Positions 52,419-61,680 are shown, numbered from the stretch's first letter. The stretch is DNA of 64,000 bases from Yoonia sp034652275 (GCF_034652275.1 NZ_JAXIWG010000001.1:682001-746000), one strand, 5' to 3'. The notes: generated by a model not told the origin, from the letters alone. A program made the numbers and translations.

Positions 52419-54041
52419 TCACGCCAAGGCGCGTGCCAAAGCATCCGAGACAGCGCGCAACTGCGCGACAAGCCCCTCTTCAGCGCGCGAGGCATCCCCC
52501 CAGACCGGCAGGCCATGCCCTTGATAGGGCCGCGGCAGACCAATATCGGTGCAACGCGCCAACAGCGCAGATTTGACTGCCTGCACCCGTCCTTGCCCGC
52601 GCGGCAGCGCCTGCAGATCAGGGCGCGTCGCCAGCAGACGCGCGACAAAGCCCGCGACATAGGGCGATGCCATCGAGGTGCCGCTCATCGCGGCGTAGTC
52701 CTTGTTGGTGGCGGATGGCACCGCAGAGATCACCGCGACACCGGGGCCGGCCACGTCGATTTCAGGGCCAAAGCAGGTAAAGGCGGCACTGAAAAAATCC
52801 CCCGCACGATGCGGGCCGATATGCGCGGTCTCTGGGCTGGTGGCGGGAAAACTGCCGGTCTTGCCGATCGCCGCGACGGCGATCACCTCGGGGTAGGCTG
52901 CGGGATACATTACCGGCCGCGCGGCATTGCCTGCGGCGGCGACCAGCGTGATCCCTGCCGCCACGGCGCGGATCACGGCCTGATGCAGCGCATTGGTGCC
53001 CTGCGCGCTGCCAAGGCTCATGTTCACAACGTCGATCTGGTGCGTGACGCACCAGTCCAGCGCGGAAATCAGGCTGCTGGCGCGGCCACCGGGAAAGACC
53101 GACAGGCCATAGACCTGCGCCTCTGGCCCTGCAGCACCACAGATACCGCGCCCGTCGAACCGCGCCGCGCAGGTGCCCGCGACATGCGTGCCGTGACCGC
53201 TCAGATCGTCGCGCCATGCATTGGCAGGATCACCGCGATTGGTGAAATCATGCCCGCCTGCGGGGTCAAGATCGTCGTGGCTGGCCGACAGACCGGAATC
53301 GATCACAGCGATCCGCACCGGCTGTGCGGCAGGGGTCGGCTGGTCGAGCTGCATGGCGCGATACCCCCAGACATCGGTTTCCCCGTTGGCCAAGCTGATC
53401 GGCGTCAGCGTCAGCGCCAGTTGCGCCACCTTGCGGGTCACCGGCACACCCGACAGATCGGGCCGCTTGATGACAAGGCCCCAATAGCCCGCCGAGGGTT
53501 TGACCTTGATCTCGCGCAGGCTGTCGGAGGTTTCGCCATAAAGTGTCAACCGGGCCTTGCCGCGTGCGTCGGTCACGGCCTGTGCGATACCGTAGATCTG
53601 ACTGCCCTGCGCTGTCACTTCGGCGCGTGGCACGGGGGTGCCATCGCTGCCGGTAAGCGTGACGTCGATGACCAGTTCGCCCTCTGCTGCGGCAAAAAAA
53701 TTCAGCGGGGACATCGCGGTCGTGGCAAAGGCCGTATCGAACAGGTCCAGCTCGATATCGGGTTCGATCACGATTGCATCGCCATAGCGGGCCGCCAGCG
53801 CCGCGCGGTCGTCATCGGACAGCGTGACCAGCAGCGTGTGCGGATCATCCGCAGCAACCCCCAGCGTTTCGATCACAGGATCATCGGCGGGCCCATCCGC
53901 CATCATGCGCAAACTGCCGGCCTGCGCGGTGATGGTTGCTGCGACGTCCTGCAAGGTGACGGCGGGGTCCGACAGCGTGGCGATATGGTCAGGATTGAGC
54001 GTCACCAGAAAAGAGGCGGGGCGGGAGGGAATATCAGGCAT
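52419..54041 (-). CDS. S8 subtilase B with inhibitor-like and beta-sandwich domains
   Basis: A 540-residue subtilisin-family protease with canonical motifs: Asp248 in VRIAVIDSGLS, His283 in GHGTHVAGT, Asn372 in AAAGN and Ser456 in SGTSMASPYVAG. The N-terminal 100 residues (SFLVTLNP…LLVTLSDDDRAAL…VIEPDIELD) look like an I9-type inhibitor propeptide, and residues about 120-185 (VIDVTLTGSDGTPVPRAEV…GKARLTLYGE) like a carboxypeptidase-regulatory or fibronectin-like sandwich. No signal peptide is seen. AAGGAGA precedes the start. Third gene of the leftward operon with two small proteins; it differs strongly from subtilase A. Confidence 0.88.
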   Translation of the reverse strand: MPDIPSRPASFLVTLNPDHIATLSDPAVTLQDVAATITAQAGSLRMMADGPADDPVIETLGVAADDPHTLLVTLSDDDRAALAARYGDAIVIEPDIELDLFDTAFATTAMSPLNFFAAAEGELVIDVTLTGSDGTPVPRAEVTAQGSQIYGIAQAVTDARGKARLTLYGETSDSLREIKVKPSAGYWGLVIKRPDLSGVPVTRKVAQLALTLTPISLANGETDVWGYRAMQLDQPTPAAQPVRIAVIDSGLSASHDDLDPAGGHDFTNRGDPANAWRDDLSGHGTHVAGTCAARFDGRGICGAAGPEAQVYGLSVFPGGRASSLISALDWCVTHQIDVVNMSLGSAQGTNALHQAVIRAVAAGITLVAAAGNAARPVMYPAAYPEVIAVAAIGKTGSFPATSPETAHIGPHRAGDFFSAAFTCFGPEIDVAGPGVAVISAVPSATNKDYAAMSGTSMASPYVAGFVARLLATRPDLQALPRGQGRVQAVKSALLARCTDIGLPRPYQGHGLPVWGDASRAEEGLVAQLRAVSDALARALA

Positions 54042-54067
54042 GGAACTTTCTCCTTCAAAAGGGCGGG

Positions 54068-54301
54068 TTAGCCGCCTGTGGCAGGGAAATGCGGGGCGAT
54101 CAGGTCAATTGCCTGATCGATCAGCGCTTTGGCGCGGGCGAGGTCCGCTTTGCGCCCTGCCGGTGCTGGCGGGTCGGGCAGTACCTCTGGTGCCGCGGGC
54201 GGGGTCGGCGCAGGGTCAAGCGTTCTGACGAAATCTTCGAGCGCACGGATCTGATCGTCGATCGACGCGCCCGCATCGGTCAGGGCATCAAAGTCGGGCA
54301 T
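54068..54301 (-). CDS. Small Pro-rich acidic protein (77 residues)
   Basis: Two predicted helices (residues about 8-28, DAGASIDDQIRALEDFVRTL, and about 52-70, ADLARAKALIDQAIDLIAP) joined by a Pro-rich linker (APTPPAAPEVLPDPPAP). No Cys, no signal. AAGGATG precedes the start. No family recognised. Sits between the 131-residue protein and subtilase B and is likely a partner or substrate. Confidence 0.6.
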   Translation of the reverse strand: MPDFDALTDAGASIDDQIRALEDFVRTLDPAPTPPAAPEVLPDPPAPAGRKADLARAKALIDQAIDLIAPHFPATGG

Positions 54302-54325
54302 GGGATCATCCTTTCATGGGAAAGC

Positions 54326-54352
54326 GGGCGGCAGCGCATGGCCCTGCCGCCC
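54326..54352 (-). terminator. Intra-operon hairpin between the small-protein genes
   Basis: GGGCGGCAG and CTGCCGCCC form a nine-base stem with a nine-base loop in the 65-base gap between the 131-residue gene and the 77-residue gene, without T run. It may partly stop transcription or protect the upstream mRNA, giving more of the first product. Confidence 0.5.
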
Positions 54353-54366
54353 GTGACTGGGCTGCC

Positions 54367-54762
54367 CTAGCGGGCACAGCTGCGGAAACAGGCCACCGCC
54401 TGAATCCCCGAAACGATCGCCTGGGGATATTTGCCTGCCTTGAACAAGGCGGCGGTCTTGGCGACCAGCAGGATGCACTTGGGGCAGTTGCGATAGCGTT
54501 TGGCCAGCTTGACCAGATCCTGCAGGATGCGGCGGGCGCGGTTCTTGATGATGTTGAAGATCAGCTCTTCCATCATCGGATCGCCGTCGACATCCAGCAT
54601 CGACATCAGGCTGGTTTCGGGGCCGAAGCCGAATTCGGTGCCGTCCAGTTCGGCCGACAGTGCGGCGAAAGCCTCTGTGCTGCCGTCCTCGCCAGTATCA
54701 AAGGCCAGTTCGCCCAGGATTGCGTCGAGTTCTGCGTTGAATGTGTCTTTTTCGGTTGGCAT
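54367..54762 (-). CDS. Cys-ended small protein of the subtilase locus (131 residues)
   Basis: The N-terminal half is very acidic (MPTEKDTFNAELDAILGELA, ELDGTEFGFGPETS, MLDVDGDPMMEEL) and the C-terminal half basic and amphipathic (NIIKNRARRILQDLVKLAKR), ending with four Cys in CPKC and CFRSC. This leader-core polarity is seen in precursors cut by proteases, but no known precursor family is recognised. AAGGAGAA precedes the ATG at 54762; twelve earlier in-frame codons lack a ribosome site. First gene of the operon with subtilase B, followed by a hairpin. Confidence 0.62.
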   Translation of the reverse strand: MPTEKDTFNAELDAILGELAFDTGEDGSTEAFAALSAELDGTEFGFGPETSLMSMLDVDGDPMMEELIFNIIKNRARRILQDLVKLAKRYRNCPKCILLVAKTAALFKAGKYPQAIVSGIQAVACFRSCAR

Positions 54763-55075
54763 GGTTATTCTCCTTGAAGGGGTTGGTTGCAGGGCCAAGG
54801 TCTGTTTGCCTTGGTGCCCTGACCCTAGGAGCCAGCCGTCTGCCCGCTGTTACCCCCGCCCCACAGCGCAAGGGTGCCTGCCATCATGTTGATCGGGTTG
54901 GGTGTTTTGCAGGAGCAATCACGGGTCCTAACGCGAATCCGCCGCGCGGCAGGGCGCGAATTGACGTAAGGGTAACGCACGGCGCAACGCAGATGCCGCT
55001 GGGCGCGTCCCGTTGTTTTGCGCAGATTTGTATGAAGGCGGCCCTTGGCGCAGGGCCGCGCGCGAACCGCCGGTC
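54763..55075. other. Intergenic region before the subtilase B operon
   Basis: 313 bases with no gene visible. The GGGTAAC motif occurs in both orientations (minus strand at 54848-54855, plus strand at 54967-54975), each near an AAGGGT; these may be regulator sites for the leftward operon. The right part precedes the end of the ABC transporter operon. Confidence 0.35.
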
Positions 55076-56587
55076 TTAGCCCCGACCAGCGGCCTCAAGG
55101 CCGGAGATCGCCTGAATGAGGTTGTCTTCGGTCACTTCCTCGGAGGTGAATTCACGCATCACCCGACCCGCAAACATCGCGACGATCCGGTCCGAGACAT
55201 GCAGCACCTCCGGCATTTCCGAACTGATCACGATCACGGCAAAGCCCTGTGCCGCCAGATCGCGGATCAGGTTGTGGATTTCGGATTTGGACCCGACATC
55301 GATGCCGCGCGTGGGTTCATCCACGATCAGCACCTCGGGATGCATCGACAGCCATTTGCCGATCACGATCTTCTGCTGGTTGCCCCCCGACAGGTTGCCC
55401 ACCGCCTGCCGCCAGCCCGGCGTGCGGATATCAAGCTTTTCGCGGTACTTGTCGAAAATCGCGATCTCTGCACCGTGGCTGACAAATGGCCCCTTGGTCA
55501 GACGGCCCACCTGCGGCAAGGACATGTTGTCCTTACAGTTCATCCCTAGCACCAGCCCCTGATCCTTGCGATCCTCGGGTACCAGCGAAATGCCAAGGCG
55601 GATGGCCTCGATGGGGGACGTGATCTCCACCTCCTGCCCGTTCAGCAATATCTGTCCGGCAGAGGGCGTGCGCAGGCCAAAGATGGTTTCGGCAATCTCG
55701 GTCCGGCCTGCACCGACAAGGCCGTAAAAGCCCAACACCTCACCTTTGCGGACGGTAAAGCTGACATCCTCGAACAGGCGCCCGCAGCTGAGGCCCCGCA
55801 CCTCCAGTGCCGTGTCACCCATCTGGTGGTGGCTGGCGTTGCGCGACAGATCAAGGCTGCGCCCGATCATCAGCTGCGTCACCTCATCCTCGTTGGTTTC
55901 GGACGTGATCAGGGTGCCGCGATACTGCCCGTCGCGCAGCACGCTGATCCGGTCGGTGATCTTGAAGATCTCCTCCATCCGGTGGGAAATATAGATGATC
56001 CCGACACCGCGCGCCTGCAGATCGGCGATCACCTTGAACAGCACAACCTTTTCGGCATCGGTCAGCGACGCGGTGGGTTCGTCAAAGATCACAGCGCGGG
56101 GGTTCACCGTCAGGGCGCGCCCGATTTCGACCATCTGCTGGTTGGCGATGGACAGATCACCGACACGGGTTCTGGCGTCAAACCCGACATTCAGGGTTTC
56201 AAGGATACGGTCGGTCGCAGCATAGAGTTTGGCCCAATCGACGCGGCCAAAGGATTTCAGCGGCAGTTCCCCCAGAAAGATATTCTCGGCCACGCTGAGT
56301 TCGCCCGCAAGGCTGAGTTCCTGATGGATGAACATCACCCCCATCGCCTTGGCTTGTTTGGGTGATGTCATCACGACCGGATCATCCCCGATGAAAATCT
56401 GGCCTTCGTTCGGGGCAAGCACCCCGCCCAGTACCTTCATCAAGGTGGATTTGCCGGCACCGTTTTCGCCCATCAGGGCATGCACCTCGCCGGGGCGGAC
56501 ATCGAAGGACACACCATCCAGCGCGCGCACACCGGGAAAGGTCTTGACGATGCCTTCCAGCCGCAGGGCGGGTTTGGGACCGGTCAT
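55076..56587 (-). CDS. Sugar ABC transporter ATP-binding protein (RbsA-like)
   Basis: A 503-residue double ATPase of the ribose/xylose/galactose type. First domain: Walker A GENGAGKSTLMKVLGG and signature LSIANQQMVEIGRAL. Second domain: degenerate Walker A (YGLVGAGRTEIAET) and signature LSGGNQQKIVIGKWL with VDEPTRGIDVG. Its start overlaps the stop of the permease gene upstream by four bases. Last gene of the transporter operon. Confidence 0.94.
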   Translation of the reverse strand: MTGPKPALRLEGIVKTFPGVRALDGVSFDVRPGEVHALMGENGAGKSTLMKVLGGVLAPNEGQIFIGDDPVVMTSPKQAKAMGVMFIHQELSLAGELSVAENIFLGELPLKSFGRVDWAKLYAATDRILETLNVGFDARTRVGDLSIANQQMVEIGRALTVNPRAVIFDEPTASLTDAEKVVLFKVIADLQARGVGIIYISHRMEEIFKITDRISVLRDGQYRGTLITSETNEDEVTQLMIGRSLDLSRNASHHQMGDTALEVRGLSCGRLFEDVSFTVRKGEVLGFYGLVGAGRTEIAETIFGLRTPSAGQILLNGQEVEITSPIEAIRLGISLVPEDRKDQGLVLGMNCKDNMSLPQVGRLTKGPFVSHGAEIAIFDKYREKLDIRTPGWRQAVGNLSGGNQQKIVIGKWLSMHPEVLIVDEPTRGIDVGSKSEIHNLIRDLAAQGFAVIVISSEMPEVLHVSDRIVAMFAGRVMREFTSEEVTEDNLIQAISGLEAAGRG

Positions 56588-57585
56588 ATCTTCAGCTCCT
56601 CTTTGCCCTGCCGGTTCAGCTGGCGGTCCAGCACCAGCACCGCGATCAGGATCAGGCCGATCACAAGGTTCACGGTCTGGGTATCGGCCCCGATATGGCC
56701 CAAGCCCTTGCGCAACAGCTGGATCGCGATGACCCCGCCAAGGGTGCCGATGATCGACCCGTATCCCCCCGCCAGCTTGGTCCCGCCCAGCACGACGGCG
56801 GTGATTGCCCAGAGTTCGTACAGCATCCCGTCATTGGGGTTTACCGATCCGCTTTCGGAATAGAAAACGACGGCGGATAGGGCGGCCAGAAACCCGATCA
56901 GCATGAAATTCCACATGATATGCGGTCCGACACGGATGCCCGCATTGACAGCCGCATCGCGGTTGTTGCCGATGGCATAGGCATTGCGGCCATGATTGGT
57001 GCGTGTCGTGACCCACCACAGCACAAGGGCGGTGCCCAGCAAGAACCATGTGGCGGTGTGCAGGCCCAGAAACTGTGCCTCGGCGAAATCGACAAGGGTC
57101 CAGTTGAGATGGCTGGTCGGCTGTTCGCCGTTGTACATGAACACAAGCCCGCGAAAGCCCAGCATCGACCCCAGCGTGACGATGAAGGCATCGACACCGG
57201 TCTTCCACACGATCAGCCCGTTGATGGCCCCCAGCACGATCCCCGTCATCAGCGCAAAGCCCCAGGCCAGCGGGATCGCCCAGTCGCCAAGGTTCTGCAT
57301 GAAGGGCCATGTCATACTGTCGAGCAGCACAATGGCGGCAAGCGCAAAGGTCGCCCCCACGCTCAGGTCGATATTGCCGTTGATCATGATAATCGTCATG
57401 CCCAGCGCGATGATCCCGATGGGGGCCGATTGCTTGAGCAACAACAGCATGTTGTCAAAATCCATGAAGGCCTGGCTGGACGCCGACAGGTAATTGCCCG
57501 CGATGGAAAAGAACGCGAGTTCCACGGCGATAAAGACCCAGATGCCGCCCTGCTTAATCAGGTCCCTGCGGTTTTGGCTTGTCAT
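56584..57585 (-). CDS. Sugar ABC transporter permease (RbsC-like), first
   Basis: A 333-residue permease with eight to ten membrane helices and the BPD_transp_2 signature: ALGMTIIMINGNIDLSVGATFALAAI, GAINGLIVWKTGVDAFIVTLGSM and AITAVVLGGTKLAGGYGSIIGTLGGV. Two related permeases in a row indicate a heteromeric pore. Confidence 0.93.
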   Translation of the reverse strand: MTSQNRRDLIKQGGIWVFIAVELAFFSIAGNYLSASSQAFMDFDNMLLLLKQSAPIGIIALGMTIIMINGNIDLSVGATFALAAIVLLDSMTWPFMQNLGDWAIPLAWGFALMTGIVLGAINGLIVWKTGVDAFIVTLGSMLGFRGLVFMYNGEQPTSHLNWTLVDFAEAQFLGLHTATWFLLGTALVLWWVTTRTNHGRNAYAIGNNRDAAVNAGIRVGPHIMWNFMLIGFLAALSAVVFYSESGSVNPNDGMLYELWAITAVVLGGTKLAGGYGSIIGTLGGVIAIQLLRKGLGHIGADTQTVNLVIGLILIAVLVLDRQLNRQGKEELKI

Positions 57586-57597
57586 AGCAGCCGCTCC

Positions 57598-58575
57598 TTA
57601 CGCGATGGGGGACCACAGACGGCCCCGCTTGGCCGCGACATCCAGCCAGACGGCCAGAATGATGATCGCCCATGTGACCATGTATTGAACGTAGAAATCG
57701 AGCCCCATCAGCAGCAGCCCATTCTGGATAAACCCAAGGATCAGCACACCGATCACCGTCTTGAACACGGTGCCGGACCCGCCCAGCAAGGACGCGCCCC
57801 CCAGAATGACTGCCGCCAACACAACCAGTTCCTGCCCCTGGCCCACGGTGTTCTGGCTGCCAAGGCTGCGGCTGGCCTGCAACAGCCCCGCCACCGCCAC
57901 GCAAAAGGCCGACACCAGATAGGTCATGAACACGATCCGCGCGCGCGGGATGCCCGAAAACGTCGCCGCCTGCCCGTTGCCGCCGACCGCATAGACCTGC
58001 CTGCCAAAGGCGGTCTTGGACAAAAGCATGTGCAGCAGCACGGCAAGCAGCGCAAAGATCAGGATCGGCACGGGGATGCCCAGCACGCGGTCCTGACCGA
58101 AAAACGAAAACCAAGTGCCGGATTTGTCGGCAATATCCATGTTCTTGCCCCCCGACCAAGTCAGCGTCAGACCGTGAATGGCCGACAACATGCCCAGGGT
58201 GACGATCAGGGAATTGAGCTTCAGATAGCCCACCAGAAACCCGATGAAGGCGCCCAAAAGCAGCGTCAGCGCGAACATCGCGGGGATCGCCATCGCGGGG
58301 CCGATCTTGTCATGCAGGTCGAGCACGACAATGGTGGAAAACGACATCATCGACCCCACCGACAGATCGAGATTGCCGCCGATCACAACAAAGGTGACGC
58401 CCAGCGCCATCACTCCGATGATCGCGGATGACCGCACCACGCCAAGGATATTGTCCATCGCGATAAAGCGCTGGTTGGCAATGGCAAAGACGATCATGAA
58501 CAGCACAAAGGCCACCAGAATGCCTTGCTTGGCCAGAAAAGTGCCGACATTCTGTCTTGTCATACTGGACATCAT
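57598..58575 (-). CDS. Sugar ABC transporter permease (RbsC-like), second
   Basis: A 325-residue permease of the same family: GVTFVVIGGNLDLSVGSMMSFSTI, FLVGYLKLNSLIVTLGMLSAI and AVILGGASLLGGSGTVFKTVIG. GGGAGGGG just before ATG 58575 and ATG 58572 sets the start (either is possible). Twelve bases separate its stop from the next permease. Confidence 0.92.
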   Translation of the reverse strand: MMSSMTRQNVGTFLAKQGILVAFVLFMIVFAIANQRFIAMDNILGVVRSSAIIGVMALGVTFVVIGGNLDLSVGSMMSFSTIVVLDLHDKIGPAMAIPAMFALTLLLGAFIGFLVGYLKLNSLIVTLGMLSAIHGLTLTWSGGKNMDIADKSGTWFSFFGQDRVLGIPVPILIFALLAVLLHMLLSKTAFGRQVYAVGGNGQAATFSGIPRARIVFMTYLVSAFCVAVAGLLQASRSLGSQNTVGQGQELVVLAAVILGGASLLGGSGTVFKTVIGVLILGFIQNGLLLMGLDFYVQYMVTWAIIILAVWLDVAAKRGRLWSPIA

Positions 58576-58701
58576 TTCCCCTCCCGTAACGGTGGTCGCG
58601 ACAGGCGGGACGGGATATGTCCCGTGTCTCTGCCTGCAAAAGGTATCACATAAAGCGCGCAGGGCAGGCAAACCCGCCCCGCGCCGTCTCTGGGGGAGAG
58701 A

Positions 58702-59652
58702 TCAGAACACCGGCTTAGTGAAATCGCCCATGTTGTCCTGTGTGATTTTGGGTGTGTCAAAGTAGTTCAGGAACGGCACCTCTTCGCCGTTCAGGATGTC
58801 GATGGCGGTTTGCAGCGCCGCTTCGGCATCATCGACGGGGGACTGATAGATCGAGCCCCAGTAATCGCCTTCGGTCATTGCGTCATAGCCCACGGCAAAG
58901 TTGGTGGCGCCAACAAAGACTATCCCTTCGCGGCCAGCCGCACGCGCCGCGTTCAGCGCGCCGATACCCATATTGTCGTCACCGGAATAGACGCCATCGA
59001 TGTCGTCATACTTGATCAGGAAGGCTTCCATCACCTGCTGCGATTTTTCACGGTTCCAGTCGCCCGGCTGGGTTTCGACCAGCGTCACGTTCGGGCAGAC
59101 CTCTGGCAGGCGGTCATCGAACCCCTGCTGGCGTTCGATCGCGGTGGTGTAGCCGGGCTGGCCGGAAATCTGCACCACGCGGGCTTCGTCCTGAATGCCC
59201 ATCGCGGTAAACCGCTCGCACATGATTTCCGCCGCACGCGATCCTTGGGTCACGTTGTCGGGGCCGGAAAACGACCGGATGAAATCGAACCCCTGTTCGG
59301 CAATGTTGGAATTGGTCACGACGACCGGGATGCCCGCGTTATGCGCACGGCGGACGGCAGGGATCACAGCCTCGCCATTGGTGGGCCAGATGATGATGGC
59401 ATCAACCTGCTGCTGGATCAGGTCTTCCATCTGCGCAAGCTGCCGGGCGACATCGCCGCCGGCATCCAGCACGATGGCGTTGACATCGGGGTTGGCCTCG
59501 GCAGCGGCGATAAAGGCGCGCTCATAGGTTGTCTGATAGCTGTCGACGCCGACGTTGTTCTGGGTGATGCCGATTGTCATCGTCTGGGCAGCGGCAGCCG
59601 CACCGAACATGGCGGTCGAACAGGCAAGCGCTGCGGTGATTGTCATTTTCAT
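58702..59652 (-). CDS. Periplasmic sugar-binding protein of the ABC importer
   Basis: A 316-residue binding protein of the RbsB/Peripla_BP_4 group, with a signal peptide (MKMTITAALACSTAMFGAAAAAQ). It has the two-lobe pattern: MTIGITQNNVGVDSYQTTYERAF, QQQVDAIIIWPTN, VYSGDDNMGIGALNA and GYDAMTEGDYWGSIYQSP. Ligand unknown; ribose-group proteins bind pentoses, polyols or related compounds. CGGGAGG precedes the ATG. First gene of the importer operon. Confidence 0.92.
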   Translation of the reverse strand: MKMTITAALACSTAMFGAAAAAQTMTIGITQNNVGVDSYQTTYERAFIAAAEANPDVNAIVLDAGGDVARQLAQMEDLIQQQVDAIIIWPTNGEAVIPAVRRAHNAGIPVVVTNSNIAEQGFDFIRSFSGPDNVTQGSRAAEIMCERFTAMGIQDEARVVQISGQPGYTTAIERQQGFDDRLPEVCPNVTLVETQPGDWNREKSQQVMEAFLIKYDDIDGVYSGDDNMGIGALNAARAAGREGIVFVGATNFAVGYDAMTEGDYWGSIYQSPVDDAEAALQTAIDILNGEEVPFLNYFDTPKITQDNMGDFTKPVF

Positions 59653-59785
59653 TTTTAAATCCTCCCGTGGATCAATGTGTTCCGACTAAAGGCAACCTCC
59701 CTGCCCCGGGACTGTGCCCCGTCTAGCCGACCCCGTCAAAAAGCGTGATTCCGAGGCGAAAAGGCCCCGAAATAATATCTAAAGC

Positions 59786-59810
59786 GGATATAATTTTATC
59801 CATTATGGAT
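59786..59810. promoter_or_regulatory. AT-rich operator region between importer and regulator
   Basis: GGATA-TAATTT-TATCC (59786-59801) overlaps ATCCA-TTA-TGGAT (59798-59810) in an AT-rich block of a 210-base divergent gap. Good candidate binding sites for the winged-helix regulator and an AT-rich promoter. Confidence 0.45.
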
Positions 59811-59862
59811 TTTATGCCAATATCCCCCCTAACCATTTTGGCTAATTTGCAAAGGGAACACC

Positions 59863-61680
59863 ATGAAGCAATCGAACAGGCGGTCCGCCGCCCCTCAAAA
59901 CCCAGGTCCAATGCAACAGAGCATCGCACGAAATATCCAGTCCGGACATACGGCCCCCTCGGGGCCCGCGATCCTGTCAGGCATGATGCCAGCCGCCGAT
60001 CTGGACCGTGTGACGCAGTTTTTATCCAATCTGACGATGGAGATCGACAACGCGATCGATCCCAATACCGCCAACCCGCATCTGAACATGATCCTGCATC
60101 TGCTGCAAAGCCATTCGGCGGGGCGGATCGTCTCACCCTCGTCGATGGTATCGGCGGCGGGTGTGCCCTATGCGACCGCGACGCGCAAACTGGCCGAGAT
60201 CCAGGATGCCGGGCTGATCGAACGGCGCGCGCGGACCAAGACTGGCAAAAGCTTCTCTTTGCATCCCAGTTCCGATCTGCTGGAAGGGTTCAGCCAGCTC
60301 GCCGACCGGATTGACCGGCTGGTGCGGGCGTCGTTCGAGGTGACGGACCCGTCGCCCGAAACCACCGACTATTATTTCGGGGGCTCTTACCAGCCGGGGC
60401 GCGCCGCGATCCCGCCGCTCAGCGCCCTACCCCAGCCGCTGAAGCTGGCGGGTGGTTTGCGTATTCTTGTGCATGGCGACCCGACTTTCATGGTCATGGA
60501 GGGCCTCAAGCGCCAGTTCGAACAGATCGTCGGCACCAATATCCACCAGCGCGCCTTTTCCATCGACCGGCTGCGCGAAGAGGCTTTGCGCAATGCCGAA
60601 CGCCCCAAAAGCCGCTATGACCTGATCGCCATCGACCTGCCCTGGGTCGGGGAATTTGTCGAAAAAGGCGTGATCCGGCCCTTGGACGAGGTCATGGATA
60701 TCGCCCGCCTTGATCCGGCGGATTTCCACACCGCAGGCTGGCGTGCTGCACATTGGGACGGGCGCCCTTACGGTGTGCCCAGCCAGACGACTCCGGAGCT
60801 GTTGTTCTACCGCAAGGACTGGTTCGCCACCGACAATATCGAACCGCCGACCACGACCGCCGCTGTCATCGACGCCGCCCGCCATTTCCACAATCCGCAG
60901 CGTGGACGGTACGGCGTGGCATGGAACGCCGCACGCGGCACCGCGCTTGGGCATACATTCATGATGACCTGCGCGGCCTTCGGCCAGCCGATTATCGACA
61001 TCCCCAAGATCGCGGGCGGGTTCGACACCGACAACCTCGCCAAGGGCGGGTTCACGCCGACGCTGAATACCGACCGCGCGCTGGAGGCGGCCGATTACCT
61101 GATGCAGCTGTTGGATTATTCGCCCCCCGATATCCTGTCGATGTCGTGGTACGAACGGGTGCGCCCCTACGGCGCGGGCCATGTGGCGATGGCCTACGGA
61201 TATACCCTGCTCGCCCCCTATTTCGAGCTGGACCCGAACAGCCCCGCGCATGGCAACACCGGCTATCTGCCGCATCCGCACGGACCACAAGGCGCGCCGA
61301 TTGCGCCGGTGGGCGGCTATGTGCTTTGCGTGCCGACCAACCTGCCCGATGACCGCATCGACGACACGGTCGAGGCGCTGGTGACCTTCACCTCGCCCGG
61401 TGCGCAAAAACTTTACGCCCAGAACGGCAGCCGGACCGAACCGCGTTATTCCGTCGGTGCCGACCCCGAAGTGCGGCGGCTGTCACCGATCTTTGGCCTG
61501 CTCGACCAGATGTCTTGGCGCGACGAGCTGCAATTCTGGCCGCGCCCGCCGATCCCGCAGGTGTCGGAGATCATCAACATCTGCGGCCATGAATTGCACG
61601 ACATGCTGCGCGGGATCGTCAGCCCGCGTCACGCGCTCGACCGGGTGCAGGCCCGCGCCGAACAGATCTTACGACTTTAG
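59863..61680 (+). CDS. Winged-helix regulator fused to an ABC solute-binding-protein fold
   Basis: A 605-residue protein without signal peptide. Residues about 70-155 are an IclR/MarR-like winged helix (ILHLLQSHSAGRIVSPSSMVSAAGVPYATATRKLAEIQDAGLIERRARTK). Residues about 195-560 have the pattern of a family-1 extracellular solute-binding protein: LAGGLRILVHGDPTFMVMEGLKRQFEQ, DLIAIDLPWVGEFVEKGVIRPL, YGVPSQTTPELLFYRKDWF, GHVAMAYGYTLLAPYF. So a periplasmic-type binding fold works here in the cytoplasm as ligand sensor. It is divergent from the ABC importer and heads the SDR-M24 operon, which it probably regulates. Confidence 0.85.
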   Translation: MKQSNRRSAAPQNPGPMQQSIARNIQSGHTAPSGPAILSGMMPAADLDRVTQFLSNLTMEIDNAIDPNTANPHLNMILHLLQSHSAGRIVSPSSMVSAAGVPYATATRKLAEIQDAGLIERRARTKTGKSFSLHPSSDLLEGFSQLADRIDRLVRASFEVTDPSPETTDYYFGGSYQPGRAAIPPLSALPQPLKLAGGLRILVHGDPTFMVMEGLKRQFEQIVGTNIHQRAFSIDRLREEALRNAERPKSRYDLIAIDLPWVGEFVEKGVIRPLDEVMDIARLDPADFHTAGWRAAHWDGRPYGVPSQTTPELLFYRKDWFATDNIEPPTTTAAVIDAARHFHNPQRGRYGVAWNAARGTALGHTFMMTCAAFGQPIIDIPKIAGGFDTDNLAKGGFTPTLNTDRALEAADYLMQLLDYSPPDILSMSWYERVRPYGAGHVAMAYGYTLLAPYFELDPNSPAHGNTGYLPHPHGPQGAPIAPVGGYVLCVPTNLPDDRIDDTVEALVTFTSPGAQKLYAQNGSRTEPRYSVGADPEVRRLSPIFGLLDQMSWRDELQFWPRPPIPQVSEIINICGHELHDMLRGIVSPRHALDRVQARAEQILRL

